This document shows positions 12,886 to 20,049 of a stretch of DNA of 64,000 nt, one piece after another (positions within the stretch are counted from its first letter, which is position 1; every line of letters starts with the position of its first letter). The notes under the pieces are model-generated. The model was given only the letters and a program-made list of their open reading frames with translations. It searched no databases and was not told the origin of the DNA. The position numbers were made by a program, and so were the translations under genes. This DNA is from Bifidobacterium pluvialisilvae (GTDB lineage Bacteria > Actinomycetota > Actinomycetes > Actinomycetales > Bifidobacteriaceae), in assembly GCF_019331695.1 (NCBI RefSeq), contig NZ_JAHBBI010000007.1, forward strand, positions 1 through 64,000. Direction: 5' to 3'.

Positions 12886-13899
12886 ATGGACTCCATCCGA
12901 CTCACCGGCGTCCGCGCCGAAGCCACGCACGGCGTCCTCGACTTCGAACATGTCGAACCACAGCCGTTCGTCGTCGACGCCACCATGTTCCTCGACCTTG
13001 CCGAGGCCGGCGCATCCGACGACCTCACCGCAACGGTCGACTACGGGCAGATCGCCAAACGCATCGTCAACGTCATCGAAGGCGAACACGTCGACCTCAT
13101 CGAACGGCTCGCCACCAAAATCGCCGACTCCATCCTGCTGTCGCATCGCATCCAACGCGTCATCGTGACCGTACACAAGCCCAACGCCCCCATCAAGGTG
13201 CCGTTCGGCGACGTCAGCGTGACCATCGAACGCGCCCGCGACCCCGAACCCGGTGAGACCACGCTTGCGGCGCAGATCGGCGCGGCCGCCTCCGGCAACA
13301 CGGACGTCGCAACGGCGAACGGTGCAACGACGAGCGCCGCCGCCGACGCGGCGTCGAACCCCACAGCGTCGAACCCCGTCCACACCGCCATCGTGGCCAT
13401 GGGCGGCAACATCGGCGACGTCGAACAGACGCTGCGCGCCGCCGTCGTCGCCATCGACGGCGTGCCCGGCAACCAGGTCAACGGCATCTCGCCGCTCTAC
13501 CGCACCGCCGCATGGGGCATGGAGCCGGGCACGCCCGACTTCCTCAACGCCGCCGTCGAACTCACCACCACGCTCGACGCCGAAACGCTGCTCAACGCCC
13601 TCCAGACCATCGAATCGGCCCATGGACGCTCACGCGAGGTCCACTGGGGCTCCCGACCGCTCGACCTCGACATCATCGACTTCGACGGCGAGACCCGCGA
13701 CGACCCGCACCTGACCCTGCCGCATCCGCGCGCCTGGCAACGAGCCTTCGTGCTCGCCCCCTGGGCTGATCTCGAACCCGAGGCAAGACTCGCCGGCCCC
13801 CACGGCGGTCCGATCGCCGAACTGCTCGCCAGCACCCCGGACCACGACGCCATCGAACGCGTCTCCGACAGCTGGATACTCGGCGGCTCCGTCGACTGA
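12886..13899 (+). CDS. folBK: Bifunctional dihydroneopterin aldolase / HPPK
   Basis: Two folate enzymes are fused in 337 residues. Residues 1-120 form dihydroneopterin aldolase (GVRAEATHGVLDFE, then VDYGQIA and the VTVHKPNAP strand). A Gly/Ala/Thr linker of about 45 residues follows. From about 166 comes hydroxymethyldihydropterin pyrophosphokinase (AIVAMGGNIGD, RTAAWG, RPLDLDIIDFD, LPHPRAWQRAFVLAPWADL). Such FolB-FolK fusions are known in bifidobacteria and some other lineages. AAAGGAACC precedes the ATG. Confidence 0.93.
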   Translation: MDSIRLTGVRAEATHGVLDFEHVEPQPFVVDATMFLDLAEAGASDDLTATVDYGQIAKRIVNVIEGEHVDLIERLATKIADSILLSHRIQRVIVTVHKPNAPIKVPFGDVSVTIERARDPEPGETTLAAQIGAAASGNTDVATANGATTSAAADAASNPTASNPVHTAIVAMGGNIGDVEQTLRAAVVAIDGVPGNQVNGISPLYRTAAWGMEPGTPDFLNAAVELTTTLDAETLLNALQTIESAHGRSREVHWGSRPLDLDIIDFDGETRDDPHLTLPHPRAWQRAFVLAPWADLEPEARLAGPHGGPIAELLASTPDHDAIERVSDSWILGGSVD

Positions 13900-13915
13900 C
13901 CCCAAGGAGCATGGC

Positions 13916-14524
13916 ATGAAAATGAGACGCACCCCATGGTGGCAGTACGTGGTGGCCATCGTCCTCGGCACCCTCTGCGGCGCCACCCTGGTGAAGGCGA
14001 CCGAACACAGCGCCTACACGCTCATCGGCGCGCCATGGCTCGTCTCGCTGCTGCTCGCCATGCTCGGCACGCTCGTGTTCGTCATGTCGTGGCAGGTGCA
14101 TAAATACGTCAAAGGCGAATTCAAGGCCATGAACATGGACCGCGCCGTCAACACCCTGCTGCTGGCGAAATCGCTCGGCGTCGCGGGAGCGGCGCTCGCC
14201 GGATGGTATGGCGGCCAGCTGATCATGAGCCTCGGCCATCTCGAAGCGGAATTCTACAGCGACGCCGCGCTCGAATGCGGCGTCGCCACCGTGATCTGCC
14301 TCATCGACATGGTCATCGGCATCGTGGGGGAGCACTGGTGCCAGCTGCCGCCCAAGGACGGTCCCGAACATCCCAAGACCAAGGAGGCGGAACGCCGCCG
14401 CGGTCTGGCGCCGGCCGCGGGAACCCCCGCCGGCGCCGCCACCGGCACGGCAGGTACGACGGCCGGCGCCGCCGAACGGTCGCGTTCGACGCACGGTCCG
14501 AAAACGCGCAAACGGTCCGTATGA
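13916..14524 (+). CDS. DUF3180 family membrane protein
   Basis: This 202-residue protein has four hydrophobic segments (about 11-30, 39-60, 84-107 and 123-142), followed by a charged C-terminal tail rich in Ala, Gly, Thr and Lys. Its length, helices and place directly after folK match the DUF3180 family found next to folate genes in actinobacteria. The function of the family is unknown. It starts 16 bases after folK with CAAGGAGC upstream and is probably in the same operon. A strong hairpin follows its stop. Confidence 0.8.
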   Translation: MKMRRTPWWQYVVAIVLGTLCGATLVKATEHSAYTLIGAPWLVSLLLAMLGTLVFVMSWQVHKYVKGEFKAMNMDRAVNTLLLAKSLGVAGAALAGWYGGQLIMSLGHLEAEFYSDAALECGVATVICLIDMVIGIVGEHWCQLPPKDGPEHPKTKEAERRRGLAPAAGTPAGAATGTAGTTAGAAERSRSTHGPKTRKRSV

Positions 14525-14530
14525 TGATCA

Positions 14531-14561
14531 TGCCTCCCATTGTGTGCCACAATGGGAGGCA
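14531..14561. promoter_or_regulatory. Perfect 14-bp stem with 3-nt loop ending on a start codon
   Basis: TGCCTCCCATTGTG and CACAATGGGAGGCA are perfect complements separated by TGC. The stem begins six bases after the DUF3180 stop, and its last base is the A of the next gene's ATG. The right arm contains CACAAT, seven bases before that ATG, where a -10 box for leaderless transcription would lie. There is no T tract, so it is not a standard intrinsic terminator. A DNA operator over the -10 element is an alternative reading. Confidence 0.6.
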
Positions 14562-15439
14562 TGACACGTTATGATCTACGCACCGTCCCCGACGGGCGCG
14601 ACATCGCCTTGAGGGCCGTTGACGACGACGGCCGCATGCGCGTCGTGCACGTCTACGGGGAGGACGAGCAATACCCATTGGCCTCGGACAGGTACTATAC
14701 GAATCTTCCCAACCTGTTCCTCGACATCCTTGACATCCTCGACGGCAACACGCCACGTTTCGAAGAAGGGCGGGACGCGGACGACGCCTTCGACGACGGC
14801 AAATCCATCAGTCTGAAGAACCTCACGATACGCGCCTCCCACGCGGCGGCGGACGGCTCCGGCAACGCACGCCGGTTCAAGGACGCACGGTCGCTGTGGG
14901 CGCTGATGAGCAACCACGTGAACGTCGGCGTCAAACGGCCCGACGACGAGCCCATCGTGGACGTACGTCGCAATCGCAACTGGAAGAAAAGCCAGCCGCT
15001 GCGCAACGTGCCGGCCGACCCGGGCGCATGGTTCCTCTCCAGCGTGTACTCCCGCTCGAACCCGCGCAAGAACCCGGTGATCATCTACCGCGGCATCGAC
15101 GTCATCTTCGACGCGCTGCTCGCCGAACTCGACGAGACAGCGGCGCCCGACATCGCCCGCGCGCGCGACGCCATCACCGTGAACCTCGACTATCCCACCT
15201 ATGCGGAGATCGCGGGCGCGCTCGGCGACTCCAACATGCTCGTCTTCCACAACGACCAATCGCTCGCCGACTGGATCCGCGAGCAGGCCAAGGCGCAGGA
15301 CATCGTCTTCCCCGATACGCCGGCGCAGGTGATGGTCAACCCCGACCCCGCAATCGACGAGGACGACCCGAGATATCTTCCCGCCGATTCGACGATGACG
15401 ATGGCGCACCTCGCCAACGTCATCGCCCCGCGCGACTGA
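14561..15439 (+). CDS. Hypothetical protein, about 292 residues
   Basis: I do not recognise a family. The product is soluble, acidic and lacks signal or membrane segments. It has a repeated ILDILDG-type amphipathic run near residue 50 and charged stretches (KSQPLRN, SNPRKNPVI) in the middle. Codon usage is like its neighbours. I chose ATG 14561 because it sits seven bases after a possible -10 (CACAAT), which fits a leaderless start; TTG and ATG codons slightly upstream lie in the hairpin. It may be cotranscribed with the folate genes or expressed from its own promoter. Confidence 0.7.
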   Translation: MTRYDLRTVPDGRDIALRAVDDDGRMRVVHVYGEDEQYPLASDRYYTNLPNLFLDILDILDGNTPRFEEGRDADDAFDDGKSISLKNLTIRASHAAADGSGNARRFKDARSLWALMSNHVNVGVKRPDDEPIVDVRRNRNWKKSQPLRNVPADPGAWFLSSVYSRSNPRKNPVIIYRGIDVIFDALLAELDETAAPDIARARDAITVNLDYPTYAEIAGALGDSNMLVFHNDQSLADWIREQAKAQDIVFPDTPAQVMVNPDPAIDEDDPRYLPADSTMTMAHLANVIAPRD

Positions 15440-15470
15440 CGGGCGCGGGAACTACGTTCCGCCTCTCCCA

Positions 15471-15748
15471 TCGTCCTGAGTGAGGCGCCGTTTTTCCACT
15501 GCCATCTGGGGGCGTCTTTCCCACTGTCATCTAGGGGCGGGGAGCGGGGCAGTTTTCCCCTGTCATCCTGAGCGCAGTCGCGTAGCGACGGAGTCGAAGG
15601 ATCTTTCCCAGCCAGTCCGGAGAAGATCCTTCGACTCGGCTGCGCCTCGCTCAGGATGACAATGAGGGTGCCCCGCTCAGGATGACAGGGAGGGTGCCCC
15701 TCAGGATGACAGGGAGGGGGCCAGCGCGCGCCCCGCTCGGGATGACAG
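15471..15748. repeat. TCATCCTGAGC repeat cluster A3
   Basis: This is the densest cluster. Degenerate forward copies near 15471, 15501 and 15533 lead to a full forward copy (near 15573-15610). A full reverse copy follows (near 15624-15662), then three short reverse copies ending in AGGATGACAG-type sequence by 15748. The full pair can form a hairpin of about 35 bp. It fills the gap between two convergent genes, and no coding sequence is supported. Confidence 0.8.
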
Positions 15749-15775
15749 CAACGGCGGAACGTTATGCGACCGTGT

Positions 15776-16693
15776 TTACTCCCCGGCCTCCTCCGGGTTC
15801 GGCACGCGCACCATGGCCTCCTGGCTCATCGCCGCCACCAGCGTGCCGTCCTGCGCATACACCTTCGCATAGCTCAGGCCGCGGCCATGAGCCGCGGTCG
15901 GCGTATCCTGCACATACAGATGCCATTCGTTGACGTCGATGTCGCGATACCACCACATCGAATGGTCGAGCGTGGCGAACGAGATGCCCGGTGTCATGAA
16001 GCTCAGGCCGGCGCGGCGGATGATCGGCTCCATCATGATCTGGTCGCATCCGCACGCCAGAATCGCACGGTGGCACAGCTGAGGCAGATCCACATGGCCG
16101 TCGGCGCGCATCCATACCATCTGACGGCCGTCGTCGCGCCGCGACGCCGTCTCATCGCTGCCGAGCATCACCGGCGCGTTCACATGACGGATGTCGAACG
16201 GCGACTTGGTCACGTAATAGTTCGCGAACTGCGAATGCTGGGCGTACGGCTCCATCAGCTCCTTCGCACTGGTCAGCGACTCGGGGTCGGGAACGTCGGA
16301 CGGCATCGGATCGGAGAACTCCACGCCCTCCTGACCACGCTTCTGGAAGCTGGCGATGGCCGTGAGGATCGGTCCCTTCGACTGCGTGGCGTTCACACGA
16401 CGGGCCGAGAACGACCGGCCGTCGCGCAGGTTCTCCACGTCGAACAATACGTCCTGGCGAATGTCGCCGGCGGCGATGAAATACGCGTGGATGGAATGCG
16501 GCAGACGGTCCTCGGAGACCGTGCGCGCCGCCGCGACCACCGACTGCGCGATGACCTGTCCGCCGTAGACGCGGCCGGTGGGGAAGTACAGGCTTTCCCC
16601 GCGGATGTACGTGTGGTTGCGGTACGGAGAAGGTTCACCCAGCCGCAGCACCTTGATGAGATGGTTGAGCGGTTTCTGGTCGTCCGTGGTCAT
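15776..16693 (-). CDS. tesB: Acyl-CoA thioesterase II
   Basis: The protein is a double-hotdog thioesterase that hydrolyses medium and long acyl-CoA to free acid and CoA. The N-terminal half has GRVYGGQVIAQ, where TesB enzymes read R-x-FGG-x-x-x-Q, and SFSARRVNATQ. The C-terminal half has LDHSMWWYRD and GRGLSYAKVYAQDG; the catalytic Asp of the LDHS segment and the downstream Gln/Ser region are present. ATG 16693 (starting MTTDDQK, 305 residues) has GAGGG five bases upstream; ATG 16711 and 16732 are longer alternatives. It is convergent with the unknown gene at 14561. Confidence 0.88.
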   Translation of the reverse strand: MTTDDQKPLNHLIKVLRLGEPSPYRNHTYIRGESLYFPTGRVYGGQVIAQSVVAAARTVSEDRLPHSIHAYFIAAGDIRQDVLFDVENLRDGRSFSARRVNATQSKGPILTAIASFQKRGQEGVEFSDPMPSDVPDPESLTSAKELMEPYAQHSQFANYYVTKSPFDIRHVNAPVMLGSDETASRRDDGRQMVWMRADGHVDLPQLCHRAILACGCDQIMMEPIIRRAGLSFMTPGISFATLDHSMWWYRDIDVNEWHLYVQDTPTAAHGRGLSYAKVYAQDGTLVAAMSQEAMVRVPNPEEAGE

Positions 16694-16867
16694 GAATCCC
16701 TCGCTTGTCATGTTGTCATGCAGTGTTGCCATGCAATGGTCGACGGCGTCTGCGGCATCGAAGCGCCGGCGTCGTTTTGCGTTCCGAAATGCAGTCTATC
16801 CGTGGCGCGTAAAGAACATGAGGACCGTTTTGTAACAAGTTCGTGAGGTAGATGAACAGCAAATGAC

Positions 16868-17030
16868 GATGTGGCGGCTGGCGTCGGGGAGGCTGGCGGT
16901 GCGCGGGCTGGCGATGTGGCGGCTGGCGTCGGGTCGTATGGCGGCAGGTTGGGTGGTGGCGGGTTGGCTGGTGATGTGCGGAATGACGGCGGGCCGGCGG
17001 ATGGCGGGGCGGATGACGGCGACCGGCTGT
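16868..17030. repeat. Low-complexity G-rich direct repeats
   Basis: GATGTGGCGGCTGGCGTCGG occurs at 16868 and again at 16913, with degenerate GGCGGG/GGTTGG variants up to about 17030. The strand is strongly G-rich here. It looks like decayed tandem repeats, not a gene. Confidence 0.55.
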
Positions 17031-17211
17031 TCGCCGCGTGGCCGTGGCAATGACGGAGGATGCTACGGAGGGTGTGACGACGGGCGCATGATGGCCGCGA
17101 CGGCGGGTGCGCGTTCGCATATCGGAGTCGGCATGATGCGTTTCCGCGGGTATGCCGTGCCGGTGTGCCATGCGCGCCGGTATCTCGTTTCCGCCGGGGC
17201 CCCGTTTGACG

Positions 17212-17559
17212 ATGGACCGCGTCGCATATCCGCAGTTGCGCAACGTAATCCATGGAAATCCGATGATTGCCGATGGAACGGGACGCATATCGTCCGATGT
17301 GCGGCGCTGTCCATCGCAATTCGACGGGTCGACGTTTACGACCGTTGAAATCATGCGGTTTTCTTGATCCATCCGTTACCGTCGCGATGGACCATGCTGC
17401 ATAATCGCGGATTTGCATCGTAATCCATGGGAAAATCGTGGATTTCGATGGATTGCGTTGCTTTTCGTCGGATTCGCGACGTGGTCCATGACAAACCGAC
17501 GGTCATCGATGAATTCGATGGATTACGTTGCGGAATCGCGAAGATGACATGCGGTCCAT
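17212..17559 (+). repeat. Mosaic palindromic array 1 (five 42-bp units)
   Basis: Units lie at 17212-17253, 17273-17314, 17387-17428, 17448-17489 and 17518-17559, each exactly 42 bp. They begin ATGGA and end TCCAT. Linkers are 19, 72, 19 and 28 bp. The 72-bp linker contains CGTTGAAATCATGCGGTTTT. The third unit carries the core GCATAATCGCGGATTTGC. The outer ten bases of a unit pair with each other, so each can fold as a hairpin. Confidence 0.85.
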
Positions 17560-17622
17560 CGACGTCATCCCCATGCGAGAACAACGACCTCCCAAGCGCC
17601 AGATCAACGACATCTGATTGAC

Positions 17623-17720
17623 GACGTCAAATCAGCGACGTCAAATCAGCGACGTCAAATCAGCGACGTCAAATCAGCGACGTCAAATCAGCGACGTCAA
17701 ATCAACGACGTCAAATCAAC
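17623..17720. repeat. Seven 14-bp tandem repeats
   Basis: Seven head-to-tail copies of GACGTCAAATCAGC run without interruption; the last two read GACGTCAAATCAAC. Each copy contains the palindrome GACGTC, so these six bases recur every 14 bp. The repeat lies 43 bp beyond the 3' end of the DUF559-type gene. Copy number probably varies between strains. Confidence 0.9.
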
Positions 17721-17762
17721 GACGCCGGGTCGACGACCTCGGAACAACGACGGCGCAACGAA

Positions 17763-18815
17763 TCACCGTCGCGTCTTTCTTGGAATACGGCACAGCTTCC
17801 GCAACGGCTGCGCTGCGACGTGGAAGTCCACGGGCACGCCGTGGCCGACCAGCAGCCTCGCCACGCGGAACGCGAACAACGCCCGTGAGTCGTCGTCACG
17901 CAGCGCATCCGCGGTGACGACGAACACGATCCAGCCGTCCAAACGCAGCCGTTCGCGCTTTTCCCGATCCCGCCGCCACTGCCGTTTGTCCGTACGATGA
18001 TGGTCGCCGTCGTATTCCACCGCCACGCGCGCACTGGGCCACGCCATATCCAACGTCATCTCCGCACCCGAACGGAACGTCATCCCCGGCACGACGTAAT
18101 TCGTTTCCGGGCAGGGGACGCCATGACGTACCAATACGAGTCTGCACATCGTCTCCTGCGGGGAACGCACGTCCATCCGCGCCAATTGCAGGGCCATGCG
18201 GCAGAACAGTTTGCCGGCGAACGACGACGAACGTTCGAGAAAGTCATGCAGCCGGCGCAACGGGTCGTCATGACCGTCCATCATCATACGGAGGACGATG
18301 GCGTCGGTGAGCGCGACGAACCGCGCCAGATCGACGAACCGGGCCATCTGCGCCCACGTGTGCATGAGGTCCAGCGTGTAGACGGTGGGTGTCAGTTGGA
18401 CCTGCGCGTTGCCGTCGAACTCGGCCCATACGTGGGCGACCATGGTCGTTGAGTTCATCCGTCGACCGCGGATGCTGGCGACGGAATGCAGTTTCGTCGT
18501 ATCGAGCGAGCATTCCTCGGGAACCGGAACCATATGGAGTTCCAATGCGGTGGTGAGGCCGAACAAGATATGACGGTCGGCCCGTTGCGTCTCGTCGATG
18601 CATCGTCGCAGGGTGTCGCGGCATCTGGCGGCGAGATCGTCGCTCATGGAGGTCGGCGGATTGGCCTGGTTCGGTTGCGTGGTGCGTTGTGCTGCCTGCT
18701 TCGGCCTGGTGGTGTGTTGCTGGTTTGTGTGTCGGAGTTGGTCTGTGTGCTGCCGGTGGTTGGCGTGCTGCTGGCTGTGTTGTTGGCTGTGCTGCTTGTG
18801 ATTCGGATTGCGCAT
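17763..18815 (-). CDS. DUF559-type PD-(D/E)XK nuclease-like protein
   Basis: The last 110 residues look like the very-short-patch-repair/DUF559 endonuclease fold: VAVEYDGDHHRTDKRQWRRDREKRERLRLDGW contains the acidic-His-basic arrangement of that family. (VEYDGDHH starts near residue 274.) The first 56 residues are low-complexity, rich in His, Gln, Asn and Thr, and include tandem QQHS. The middle (60-250) resembles the helical domain seen in actinobacterial DUF559 proteins of unknown role. AGGGGG precedes ATG 18815, so I keep the long start; ATG 18647 (MSDDLAARC) would remove the low-complexity part. No methylase or helicase partner is near. Both ends abut repeats. Confidence 0.65.
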   Translation of the reverse strand: MRNPNHKQHSQQHSQQHANHRQHTDQLRHTNQQHTTRPKQAAQRTTQPNQANPPTSMSDDLAARCRDTLRRCIDETQRADRHILFGLTTALELHMVPVPEECSLDTTKLHSVASIRGRRMNSTTMVAHVWAEFDGNAQVQLTPTVYTLDLMHTWAQMARFVDLARFVALTDAIVLRMMMDGHDDPLRRLHDFLERSSSFAGKLFCRMALQLARMDVRSPQETMCRLVLVRHGVPCPETNYVVPGMTFRSGAEMTLDMAWPSARVAVEYDGDHHRTDKRQWRRDREKRERLRLDGWIVFVVTADALRDDDSRALFAFRVARLLVGHGVPVDFHVAAQPLRKLCRIPRKTRR

Positions 18816-18930
18816 GGTCGTCCCCCTGACGGAAATGCTGGCGTCGATGTCGCGGTTCGGTATCGGTTGCCTTCACGCTAACGGAAAACGGCGGTTCGGA
18901 GGGGTGAAAACGGAAAATGTGGATAACTTG

Positions 18931-18968
18931 CCTGTGGACGATGTGCCTGTGGATGATGTGCCTGCGGA
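18931..18968. repeat. Short 15-bp tandem repeat
   Basis: CCTGTGGACGATGTG is followed directly by CCTGTGGATGATGTG and a partial third copy (CCTGCGGA). It sits five bases after a TGTGGATAA sequence. Confidence 0.6.
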
Positions 18969-19139
18969 AAACCGTCTGATTTCATCTTGGGGAACGCGAC
19001 CGTGCGTCCCGCCGGCGTCGATCCGGATTCGTTTGTGACGACGTCGGGGATGAGGCGCCGCGATGATCGCCTATCCTGGCCGGGCCTTGCGATGATGCGG
19101 TTCTTGTGCACAGCCGGCAGGGGCATTTGAGAAGTCGCG

Positions 19140-19651
19140 ATGGATTGCGTCTCGTTTCGTCGGTTTTGCGTCGTGTTCCTTGGATGTTCGATGATTTGCG
19201 ATGGATTGCGTTGTGATTTGGCGAATATGCGGCGTAGTCCATCGCAATTCAGACGGCCGACGTTGAGGACCGTTGGAATCATGCGGTTTTGTGAATCCGT
19301 CCGTTACCGTTGCGATGGACCATGCTGCATAATTGCGGATTTGCGGTCCGGTCCACTGAAGAACGGTGTTTTTCGATGGATTGGAGTGCGTTTTGACCAT
19401 TTCGTGGTCCGGTCCATCGTGATTCGACCGGGTGGTTTTCGGGACCGTTGGAATCATGCGGTTTTTGGAATACGTTCGACGACGTCGGGATGGACTGCAC
19501 TGCATAATCGCGGATTTGCATCGTAATCCATGGGGAATTCGTGGATTTCGATGGATTGGACCGCGAATCGGGAAGAATGCGGTCGAATCCATCGGGGAAG
19601 GGGCTCGTGATGAATCGGACTACAAATCGGCGAGAGGGTGACCGAATCCAT
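19140..19651 (+). repeat. Mosaic palindromic array 2 (seven 42-bp units)
   Basis: Units lie at 19140-19181, 19201-19242, 19315-19356, 19376-19417, 19490-19531, 19551-19592 and 19610-19651, all 42 bp. Linkers are 19, 72, 19, 72, 19 and 17 bp. The first and third units have decayed 3' ends (TCCTT and TCCAC). Both 72-bp linkers contain CCGTTGGAATCATGCGGTTTT minus or plus one T. Orientation is the same as array 1. Confidence 0.87.
19413..19519 (+). repeat. 107-bp direct repeat, left copy
   Basis: This stretch of array 2 matches 25460-25566 at 105 of 107 positions by eye; the two differences are G/T at 19488 and A/G near 19499. It includes the end of one 42-bp unit, a whole 72-bp linker and most of the next unit. 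The two copies are in direct orientation and bracket the rhamnoside cassette. Confidence 0.85.
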
Positions 19652-19778
19652 CGGAAGGGGAGTTGGGGACGGCCGACATTTATCGGGGATTGGCGGGACC
19701 GCTGGAATCATCTGGGATGGGGGCTTTACTGGAGGGGGCGTCATGTGCATCCGGAGGATAGCCGTCGTCTGCGGCCGG

Positions 19779-19866
19779 ATGCGCGCGGTCGTTGGGATGG
19801 CAGTGACGGAACTGCCGCCCCGACCACCGATAACGGGTCGGATGAATGCGCGCGGTCGTTGGGATG
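19779..19866. repeat. 21-bp direct repeat pair
   Basis: ATGCGCGCGGTCGTTGGGAT (plus G) occurs at 19779-19799 and 19846-19866, 67 bp apart start to start, in unannotated DNA before the rhamnoside promoter. No function is apparent. Confidence 0.6.
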
Positions 19867-19922
19867 ACGGCTTGGTGGTCGTCCCTGCATGTGGGATATG
19901 TCGTCGTTCGCAGTGATTCAAT

Positions 19923-19951
19923 TTGCATATGCTCGGTTTTCGTCGCATAAT
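19923..19951 (+). promoter_or_regulatory. Promoter of the rhamnoside transporter
   Basis: TTGCAT at 19923-19928 and CATAAT at 19946-19951 are spaced by exactly 17 bp, a good sigma-70-type promoter. The operators begin on the base after the -10 box, so bound repressor would block initiation. Confidence 0.65.
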
Positions 19952-19977
19952 TGAAGCGCTTCATTGAAACGCTTCAA
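19951..19977. promoter_or_regulatory. Two adjacent LacI-type operators
   Basis: TGAAGCGCTTCA (19952-19963) is a perfect palindrome, and TTGAAACGCTTCAA (19964-19977) is a near-perfect one; both have the central CG typical of LacI-family operators. They abut each other downstream of the -10 box. The obvious ligand is the LacI protein encoded at 24339. Confidence 0.8.
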
Positions 19978-20049
19978 TTCAACATTGTCCGCTGCGATGA
20001 TGCATGGGCCGCTACGGTGCGGCTACGGTGATATCGAAGAAAGGTGCCG

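Larger units (their letters stand above)
16694..17762. other. Repeat-rich intergenic region
   Basis: No gene is supported. In order it holds a short promoter-like gap upstream of tesB, a low-complexity GC-rich stretch (16868-17030), mosaic array 1 (17212-17559), and a seven-copy 14-bp tandem repeat (17623-17720). The frames open across it translate repeated peptides and are artefacts. Confidence 0.7.
18816..20049. other. Long intergenic region with array 2 and a LacI-controlled promoter
   Basis: No credible gene is present. The region holds a TTATCCACA box (18918-18926, reverse strand), a 15-bp tandem repeat (18931-18968), mosaic array 2 (19140-19651), a 21-bp direct repeat pair (19779-19799 and 19846-19866), and then the promoter and operators of the MFS/rhamnosidase genes. 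Frames across the array are repeat translations. Confidence 0.7.

Noticed and set aside
16863-17348. A 161-codon plus-strand frame with repeated WRLASGR peptides
   Set aside because: It translates the G-rich direct repeats and part of array 1; no family match and no start signal.
17212-17559. CRISPR array
   Set aside because: Units are palindromic along their length and diverged, spacers alternate between 19 and 72 bp with conserved 72-bp sequence, and there are no cas genes.
19071-19592. A minus-strand frame with peptides repeated in the other arrays
   Set aside because: The peptide similarity comes from the 42-bp units and linkers themselves. There is no ribosome binding site or codon bias.
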